From NCBI GenBank assembly GCA_016946835.1, contig JACVTC010000016.1, positions 1,416,501 to 1,480,500 on the forward strand: a stretch of DNA of 64,000 bases, given 5' to 3'. The DNA comes from Neocallimastix lanati (nom. inval.) (Eukaryota > Neocallimastigomycota > Neocallimastigomycetes > Neocallimastigales > Neocallimastigaceae). Under the pieces are notes generated by a model. It was not told the DNA's origin and did not search any database. It saw only the letters and a list, made by a program, of their open reading frames with translations. Positions 57,102 to 64,000 of this stretch are shown piece by piece (positions within the stretch are counted from its first letter, which is position 1; each line of letters starts with the position of its first letter). The position numbers and the translations under genes were made by a program.

Positions 57102-60100
57102 ATGAAATTTAATAGTGCTGTATTAATTGCTAAATTTGCTGCTTTATCCTCTGCTGCTGGTCTTATCAAGAGAGATGATCAATGTTCCTGTACTGTTGAA
57201 CCATTAGCTCGTAAGGATTGTGGTTACATAGGAATTAATGAAAGTGCCTGCGTCAGTAATGGTTGTTGCTGGGATCCATCTAATGTTGATGGCGCTCCTT
57301 GGTGCTTCTACACCGCTAGCGGTGGTAAAACAACAGAATGTAAAAGCAGTGAATCTTATTCTTGTGAAGTTGATGAAAGTAGTCGTACTGATTGTGGTTA
57401 TTATGGTATTAATGAAAGTGAATGTGTCAGTCGTGGATGTTGCTGGGCAGAATCTTCTACTTCTGGTATTCCTTGGTGTTTCAATTCAAAGAAAATTGTA
57501 AATCCAGAACCAAGTCCAGAACCAACACCAGATCCAGAACCAACACCTGATCCAGAATCAAAGAATTGTCCAGCTGATGAAAAGAGTCGTGTTGACTGTG
57601 GTTATATTGGTGTCACTAAAAGACAGTGTGAAGCAGCAGGTTGTTGTTGGGCTGAATCAGAAACAGATGGTATTCCATGGTGTTTCAATGAAGTTGGTAA
57701 AGATATTCATATTGAAAAGGAAGGAATTACTGTTCGTTTCCAAAAACCATATGGATGGAGTACAGTTAATCTTTGGGCTTGGGATGATGAAGATAATAAT
57801 GTTTATGGAGAAGTTTGGCCAGGTAAAACCATCAGTGATATTGGAGATGGTTGGTATAGTTACACTTTCCCAAGTGATGTTTCATCAGTCAATGTTCTTT
57901 TCAATGATGGTAATAATCAAACAAAGGATATCACTAATGTCAAATCATCTTCTTGTTTCAAGTTAGTTGGTGATAATGTTATGAAAACTGATGATTGTGG
58001 TTTAGGACCAAGTGGATGTTCGTACACCATTACCGATTTAAAGACATCAGAATCAGGAATGACAGCTGTTCTTGATCTCGAAGATAGAATTTGTGAAAAA
58101 TATGATATTGATATTCCAAAATTAGATTTCCAAGCTAAATTTGAAACTAATGATAGACTTCATATTCACATTCAACCAACGGATATTGAGGATTATCCTC
58201 ATAATGTTGATGTTCCAGAAGATGCTTATCCATTTGAAATTGAAGATGGACCAAATGATGATTTACAATACTCCTACGAATTAGTAGATGGAGAAACATT
58301 CAAAATTAATATTAATCGTAAAGATGGAACACCAGTTTTCGAAAGTATGTCTTTTATTTTCGAACGTCAATATCTTGAGATTTCTAAAAATGTTGATAGC
58401 AACTCAGCAATCTACGGTTTCGGAGAAGTCTTTGGACCATATAAAAGAAATAGTGAAAATACTTCACATGCATTATGGAATGCTGATAATGCTGATCCTG
58501 TTGGACAAAATCTTTATGGTTCTCATCCATTCTATATTGAAATTATTGATGGAAAGGCATATGGTTTCTATCTTAAGAATAGTCATGGTATGCAATTTTC
58601 TATTCAAGATGGATTAATGACCATTCAAGCCATTGGTGGTAACTTTGATATGTATTTCTTTATGGGACCAAGTATGGAAGATATTACTAAACAATATTTC
58701 CAAGTGATTGGAGCACCAGCCTTATTACCATATTGGTCACTTGGATGGCATCAATGTCGTTATGGATACAGAAATATTGATGAAGTTCGTGAAGTCGTGG
58801 CCAACTACAAAAAGAATAACATTCCATTAGATACCATGTGGATTGATATTGATTATATGGAAAACAATAAAGATTTTACTTATGATGCAAAGAACTTCCC
58901 AGTTTCGGAAATGAAGAAATTTGTGAATGAATTGAAAAGTAATCATCAATACTACATTAATATGATTGATCCAGCAATTGCCAAGGATGATAATTATGCG
59001 CCATTCAGTCGTGGTATGGAAAAAGATATTTTCATCAAGGATAAGAATGGAGAACTTTTCTTAGGTGAAGTATGGCCAGTTAATTTAAATACAGCATTCC
59101 CAGATTGGCATCATCCAAATATTGTTGAATATTGGACCAATGAAATTAAATTATTCAAAGATTTAGCAATGACCGATGGTAATTGGATTGATATGAATGA
59201 AGCAGCTAGTTTCTGTAATGGAGCATGTAACTCTGGTAGTGATGATTCAAAGTTTAAGATGGGAGAGTTCAATCCAAGAAATCCACCATTTGCTATTAAT
59301 AACTTTGGATATGAAGCTCCATTGAAGACAAAGACTCTTGATATGGATGTTCAATACTATGGAGGACTTATTGATTATGATATTCATAATATGTATGGAC
59401 ATATGGAATCAATTGTTTCGTACGAAGCACTTCTCAATATTGATCCAATTAAGAGACCATTCCTTCTTTCACGTTCTACTTTCCCAGGTACTGGTAGATA
59501 TGCAGCTCACTGGCTTGGTGATAATCATTCATGGTGGAAGGATATGTATTACTCCATCACCGGTATGCTTTCTTTCCAATTATTTGGTATTCCTATGGTT
59601 GGATCAGATACTTGTGGATTCCAAGCTAATGCGGATGAAGAACTTTGTGCTCGTTGGATGGCACTTGGTGCTTTCAATCCATTTGGAAGAAACCATAATG
59701 GATTAGAATGGGATAATGCTAGAATTCGTAGTCAAGAACCATATATATGGCCAAAGACCGCCGAAGCCTCTCGTAGGGCTTTAGCTATTCGTTATAAGAT
59801 TCTTCCCTACATGTATACTTATTTAGTTAGAACTCATACTCATTCAGAAATGATTCTTTATTCATTTGCTGCCTTATGGCCAAATGATGCTACTGCTCTT
59901 GGAATCGATAAACAATTCCTTGTTGGTAAAGGTATCTTAATTACACCAGTTATTGAACAGGGTAAAACATCGGTTGAAGGATACTTCCCAGAAGGTATAT
60001 GGTATGATTGGTATGATCACAGTAATGTTATCACTGGACCAACCTATAAGGTATTAAATGCCCCAATTGAACATATTCCAGTTCATATTCGTGGAGGACA

Positions 60101-60476
60101 AATCATTCCAACTCAAGGACCATCATTAACGGTTTATGAAAATCGTAACAAACCATTTGAACTTTTAGTTGCTCTTGATAGTGAAAAGAAAGCTCATGGT
60201 ATTTTGTATCTTGATGATGGTATCAGTTACAATGTGGATGGTAAATTTAATGAAATTGAATACAATGTTGAAAACGGCACTCTCACAGCTAAGGGTAGTT
60301 ACAACTATGATGAACCACAAAATCTTCATGAAATTTCTATTCTTGGAGTATCTTCTAAACCATCAACAGTTACGGTTAATGATGCTGATGCTCAATTTGA
60401 ATTCTCTAACAATGAATTAATCATCAAGAATCTTGATATTAGTATGAATGATGATTTTGTTGTTTCATGGAATTAA
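57102..60476 (+). CDS. Secreted GH31 alpha-glucosidase with three trefoil domains and CBM26-like module (copy 2)
   Basis: 1124 residues, same domain order and presumed role as the gene at 38101. Nucleophile D697 (W-I-D-M-N-E) and acid/base D807 (H-W-L-G-D-N) are intact. Differences from copy 1 are few: a diverged signal peptide (N-S-A-V-L-I-A-K-F-A-A, one residue longer), one PEPTPD linker repeat fewer, and single changes such as N to I at the start of the linker, E-K-G to E-K-D, G-K-V to G-E-V, and G-Y-K to G-Y-E. The 5' flanks of the two genes are unrelated while coding and 3' flanks match, so they may be expressed differently. No intron, no dockerin. Confidence 0.96.
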   Translation: MKFNSAVLIAKFAALSSAAGLIKRDDQCSCTVEPLARKDCGYIGINESACVSNGCCWDPSNVDGAPWCFYTASGGKTTECKSSESYSCEVDESSRTDCGYYGINESECVSRGCCWAESSTSGIPWCFNSKKIVNPEPSPEPTPDPEPTPDPESKNCPADEKSRVDCGYIGVTKRQCEAAGCCWAESETDGIPWCFNEVGKDIHIEKEGITVRFQKPYGWSTVNLWAWDDEDNNVYGEVWPGKTISDIGDGWYSYTFPSDVSSVNVLFNDGNNQTKDITNVKSSSCFKLVGDNVMKTDDCGLGPSGCSYTITDLKTSESGMTAVLDLEDRICEKYDIDIPKLDFQAKFETNDRLHIHIQPTDIEDYPHNVDVPEDAYPFEIEDGPNDDLQYSYELVDGETFKININRKDGTPVFESMSFIFERQYLEISKNVDSNSAIYGFGEVFGPYKRNSENTSHALWNADNADPVGQNLYGSHPFYIEIIDGKAYGFYLKNSHGMQFSIQDGLMTIQAIGGNFDMYFFMGPSMEDITKQYFQVIGAPALLPYWSLGWHQCRYGYRNIDEVREVVANYKKNNIPLDTMWIDIDYMENNKDFTYDAKNFPVSEMKKFVNELKSNHQYYINMIDPAIAKDDNYAPFSRGMEKDIFIKDKNGELFLGEVWPVNLNTAFPDWHHPNIVEYWTNEIKLFKDLAMTDGNWIDMNEAASFCNGACNSGSDDSKFKMGEFNPRNPPFAINNFGYEAPLKTKTLDMDVQYYGGLIDYDIHNMYGHMESIVSYEALLNIDPIKRPFLLSRSTFPGTGRYAAHWLGDNHSWWKDMYYSITGMLSFQLFGIPMVGSDTCGFQANADEELCARWMALGAFNPFGRNHNGLEWDNARIRSQEPYIWPKTAEASRRALAIRYKILPYMYTYLVRTHTHSEMILYSFAALWPNDATALGIDKQFLVGKGILITPVIEQGKTSVEGYFPEGIWYDWYDHSNVITGPTYKVLNAPIEHIPVHIRGGQIIPTQGPSLTVYENRNKPFELLVALDSEKKAHGILYLDDGISYNVDGKFNEIEYNVENGTLTAKGSYNYDEPQNLHEISILGVSSKPSTVTVNDADAQFEFSNNELIIKNLDISMNDDFVVSWN

Positions 60477-62090
60477 ATAATCAATAAATTAAACAAAATA
60501 AAATAAAATATAATATAATATAATATAATAAAAATATAATAAAATAAAATAAAATAAAATTTAAAAAAAAAAATAATAAAAAAAATTTTAAAATATTATT
60601 TATATTTAAAAAAAAAATAATTAATAATTAAAAATTAATATTATAATAGTATAATATTATAAAATTATATTAAATAAATTATATGAAATATTAATATTAA
60701 CTAATATAATATTTATATTTTTATATAAAAAGTATAAATATATTGAAATATAATATAAATAATGAAATATAAATATAATATATCACTATTTTATAATATC
60801 TCAATATTTAAATATAATTTTCATATAATAAAATAAATGTAAATTAGTAAAGTCAAAAATCCAATAATAAAATAACAAAATAATAAAAAAAATAAAGCAT
60901 TATAAAAATTAAAGAATAAAAAATAAATCATTATTTTATAAAATAAAATATTATAAATAATAAAAAGATATTTATAAAAACATAATAATATTTAATTTGA
61001 ATTAATTGGAAATTAAAAAAAATATTTTAATATTATTTAAAAGTACTTTAAAGTATAATACTCTATTAATTAATAATTGAATGTTATAAATTTATATTAA
61101 AAGTTTATTTCTACTAAATAATTTATCTTATGTATCATTCCAACATAAAATTATATATATATATATATTTTTTTTTTCTAAATAAAAAATTCTTTTTTTC
61201 TTTTCTTTAATTCATTATACTATTAAAATTTTGAATATTATTTAAAAAAAATAAAAAAATGAAAAAATTTACTATCCAAATGAAAAAAATTAATTTAAAC
61301 AAATTTTATTATTTTTTTCTAATTTTGCTAACTTTTAATTCTGAATTCTAATTAAAACTTTTATAATTATATTAATAAATACTTATTACTAATTTTGCTA
61401 ACTTTTAATTCTGAATTCTAATTAAAACTTTTATAATTATATTAATAAATACTTATAAAAATTTAATTTATAGTATTGGAGAGTTATAAATGAATATTAC
61501 ATTAAATAAAATTAATCAATAAATAAATTTAATAATAAAAAATAATGCTTTGTAAAATAAATAATTGATTAATACTAACAATAATAATAAAAATATTATA
61601 TAAAAATTCATAAATTTTAATAAGATTAATAATTAAAAAAAAAATTTATAATAATAATAAATTATCAAATTATTTTTATATTAAAAATATCTTTAAATAA
61701 AATTGTAAACTTTAAAAAATGAGTTCATTCTTCTATAAATATATTCATTATAATTTATTTTTTTTCATAATAAATTAAATGTTGATTACTCAATGAATTA
61801 ATTTATTTTATTTTCATTTTATTTCTATTTTGATTGATATATATATAATTTTTTTTTTTTTGTATTATATTATATACATATATATTATGAAATAGTATTT
61901 AAAATTTTAAATATATAAATATTTATTTGAGAAGTTTTTCACATGAATGAATCCATTTTATCATTTATTTAATTGTTACAACAATATATGCAACTAAATA
62001 TTAACTAAATTTAGGATAATTTGGAATATTTTATAAATATTACAATAGTATACTGTGTAAAATTTAATCATCCCTTTCGATCAAAAGTGT
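60477..62090. repeat. GH31 3' flank following copy 2
   Basis: Same landmarks as after copy 1 ('CTCTATTAATTAATAATTGAATGTTATAAATT' near 61060; 'TTAATTGTTACAACAATATATGC' near 61970; 'TTTAATCATCCCTTTCGATC' near 62066). It contains an exact 70-bp tandem duplication at 61321-61460. Confidence 0.8.
61321..61460. repeat. Exact 70-bp tandem duplication
   Basis: The segment starting AATTTTGCTAACTTTTAATT repeats with period 70 (61321 and 61391), nearly perfectly. The other GH31 flank copies carry it once (for example near 42376), so this duplication is newer than the segment duplication. Confidence 0.9.
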
Positions 62091-62129
62091 TGATTTAGTT
62101 TTACATAGTATATAAATTACATTAGTTTC

Positions 62130-62795
62130 TTACATTTTGCATTCATTAATTTCATTTAATACGTAATTATTATTTATATTTATATTTTATAATTATTTTA
62201 TGATATTACACATTTTCTTATTATATTATCATTTTATATCATATTTATTTATATATTTTTATCAATTTTAATTTATTGTGTATAATATTTTATTTTTTTA
62301 AATAATTAGTTAAATTTAATATTTTTTATTTTTTATTATTTTTATAATTAAATTTTTTTATGTATAATTTTTTTTATATAGTTTTGTCATTATATTACTG
62401 ATATTTTTATTTTTAAATTTTACATTTATTATATTATTTTAAAATTATACTTAAAATTTATATTTAAAAATTTATATAATATAAATATATTATATTATTT
62501 ATATTATTTTATTATATATATTTACTCATTACATAAAATTTAAATATTCTTTCATTTTAATATTTATATTTTATAAAATTTTTATAAAATAATATTAAAA
62601 TAATATTATATTGTTATAAAAGTAATTTATAACTTATAATTTATAATTAATTATTTGTTTATTAAGTATAAATAATATTTTAAAATTTTTTTTATTATTT
62701 TTTTTTTTTAAATTTTATTTTATTTTATTTTATTATATTTTTATTATATTATATTATATTATATTTTATTTTATTTTGTTTAATTTATTGATTAT
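62130..62795 (-). repeat. Inverted GH31 3' flank
   Basis: Read on the minus strand, this is the 3' flank of the inverted GH31 copy. The first about 100 bases after its stop are identical to those after copy 2; further on it resembles unit III (45540-45900). It meets the plus-strand flank near 62090-62130, giving a tail-to-tail junction. Confidence 0.8.
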
Positions 62796-64000
62796 TTAAT
62801 TCCATGAAAGAACAAAATCATCATTCATACTAATATCAAGATTCTTGATGATTAATTCATTGTTAGAGAATTCAAATTGAGCATCAGCATCATTAACCGT
62901 AACTGTTGATGGTTTAGAAGATACTCCAAGAATAGAAATTTCATGAAGATTTTGTGGTTCATCATAGTTGTAACTACCCTTAGCTGTGAGAGTGCCGTTT
63001 TCAACATTGTATTCAATTTCATTAAATTTACCATCCACATTATAACTGATACCATCATCAAAATATAAAATACCATGAGCTTTCTTTTCCCTATCAAGAG
63101 CAACTAAAAGTTCAAATGGCTTGTTACGATTTTCATAAACCGTTAATGATGGTCCTTGAGTTGGAATGATTTGTCCTCCACGAATATGAACTGGAATATG
63201 TTCAATTGGGGCATTTAATACCTTATAGGTTGGTCCAGTAATAACATTACTGTGATCATACCAATCATACCATATACCTTCTGGGAAGTATCCTTCAACC
63301 GATGTCTTACCCTGTTCAATAACTGGTGTAATTAAGATACCTTTACCAACAAGGAATTGTTTATCGATTCCAAGAGCAGTAGCATCATTTGGCCATAAGG
63401 CAGCAAATGAATAAAGAATCATTTCTGAATGAGTATGAGTTCTAACTAAATAAGTATACATGTAGGGAAGAATCTTATAACGAATAGCTAAAGCCCTACG
63501 AGAGGCTTCGGCGGTCTTTGGCCATATATATGGTTCTTGACTACGAATTCTAGCATTATCCCATTCTAATCCATTATGGTTTCTTCCAAATGGATTGAAA
63601 GCACCAAGTGCCATCCAACGAGCACAAAGTTCTTCATCCGCATTAGCTTGGAATCCACAAGTATCTGATCCAACCATAGGAATACCAAATAATTGGAAAG
63701 AAAGCATACCGGTGATGGAGTAATACATATCCTTCCACCATGAATGATTATCACCAAGCCAGTGAGCTGCATATCTACCAGTACCTGGGAAAGTAGAACG
63801 TGAAAGAAGGAATGGTCTCTTAATTGGATCAATATTGAGAAGTGCTTCGTAAGAAACAATTGATTCCATATGTCCATACATATTATGAATATCATAATCA
63901 ATAAGTCCTCCATAGTATTGAACATCCATATCAAGAGTCTTTGTCTTCAATGGAGCTTCATATCCAAAGTTATTAATAACAAATGGTGGATTTCTTGGAT
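62796..64000 (-). CDS. GH31 alpha-glucosidase, inverted copy 3, C-terminal part only (cut by window edge)
   Basis: An open frame from the right edge to the stop at 62796, the last about 401 residues of the same protein (from 'P-R-N-P-P-F-V-I-N-N'). The TTG at 63950 is not a real start; the frame continues past the edge. Acid/base H-W-L-G-D-N is present and the nucleophile lies outside the window. It is closer to copy 2 (G-Y-E) than to copy 1, with private changes: P-F-V for P-F-A, D-R-E-K for D-S-E-K, Y-F-D-D for Y-L-D-D, V-L-S-W-N for V-V-S-W-N. No lesion is visible, so it may be a third functional gene pointing towards copy 2. Confidence 0.93.
   Translation of the reverse strand, partial: PRNPPFVINNFGYEAPLKTKTLDMDVQYYGGLIDYDIHNMYGHMESIVSYEALLNIDPIKRPFLLSRSTFPGTGRYAAHWLGDNHSWWKDMYYSITGMLSFQLFGIPMVGSDTCGFQANADEELCARWMALGAFNPFGRNHNGLEWDNARIRSQEPYIWPKTAEASRRALAIRYKILPYMYTYLVRTHTHSEMILYSFAALWPNDATALGIDKQFLVGKGILITPVIEQGKTSVEGYFPEGIWYDWYDHSNVITGPTYKVLNAPIEHIPVHIRGGQIIPTQGPSLTVYENRNKPFELLVALDREKKAHGILYFDDGISYNVDGKFNEIEYNVENGTLTAKGSYNYDEPQNLHEISILGVSSKPSTVTVNDADAQFEFSNNELIIKNLDISMNDDFVLSWN

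Noticed and set aside
63566-63934. Overlapping frames inside all GH31 copies (83-129 codons) on the same strand
   Set aside because: They recur identically at the same offset in each copy because the parent sequence is conserved, and show no family resemblance.

Overview
The window looks like nuclear DNA from an anaerobic gut fungus (Neocallimastigomycota). Intergenic DNA is extremely AT-rich and full of long A/T runs and short-period repeats, while the few coding islands are more balanced. One gene encodes a secreted GH45 endoglucanase carrying two fungal dockerins (the CBM10-like 'W-G-x-E-N-G-x-W-C-G' fold), the hallmark of the cellulosomes of these fungi. This placement is inference from gene content; no rRNA or other marker is present.

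Layout. 1-3.6 kb: the 5' part of a Ty3/gypsy LTR retrotransposon on the minus strand (LTR, Gag, then Pol running off the left edge), with a textbook -1 frameshift signal between gag and pol. 3.6-10.2 kb: an almost intact, recently inserted Ty3/gypsy chromovirus on the minus strand (two 929-bp LTRs that differ at one base), with Gag-PR-RT-RNaseH in one frame, then integrase plus chromodomain one frame away, and a Tf1-like self-priming signature. It sits in an (ATTTTT)n tract about 30 bp upstream of a tRNA-derived SINE (10.25-10.84 kb). 11-16.9 kb: a gene-free AT-rich stretch with microsatellites. 16.9-18.1 kb: the GH45 endoglucanase gene, with one 128-bp intron. 18.6-19.1 kb: a minisatellite. 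19.1-22.9 kb: decayed non-LTR (LINE) copies. 23.5-24.6 kb: a secreted leucine-rich-repeat protein on the minus strand, probably GPI-anchored. 24.6-29 kb: AT-rich sequence with two old direct-repeat pairs. 29-33.2 kb: two dead Ty3/gypsy elements (minus). 34.3-35.8 kb: a dead Ty1/copia element (plus).

38-64 kb is a segmentally duplicated GH31 cluster. It holds two full-length, near-identical secreted alpha-glucosidases (three trefoil/P domains, a Pro-rich linker, a CBM26-like starch-binding module, GH31 catalytic domain), one inverted copy cut by the right edge, and two C-terminal fragments. All are connected by repeated copies of the same AT-rich 3' flank. Between the two full-length genes lie a dead copia element, a 2.8-kb (TTTTA)-based satellite and a dead FLYWCH/MULE transposase.

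Functionally, the host genes are secreted polysaccharide-degrading enzymes (cellulose by GH45; starch or maltooligosaccharides probably by GH31) plus one surface LRR protein. Most of the remaining recognisable sequence is transposon-derived. Many long open frames (10.6-10.9, 18.6-19.2 and 50.9-53.7 kb) are only translations of stop-free repeats.
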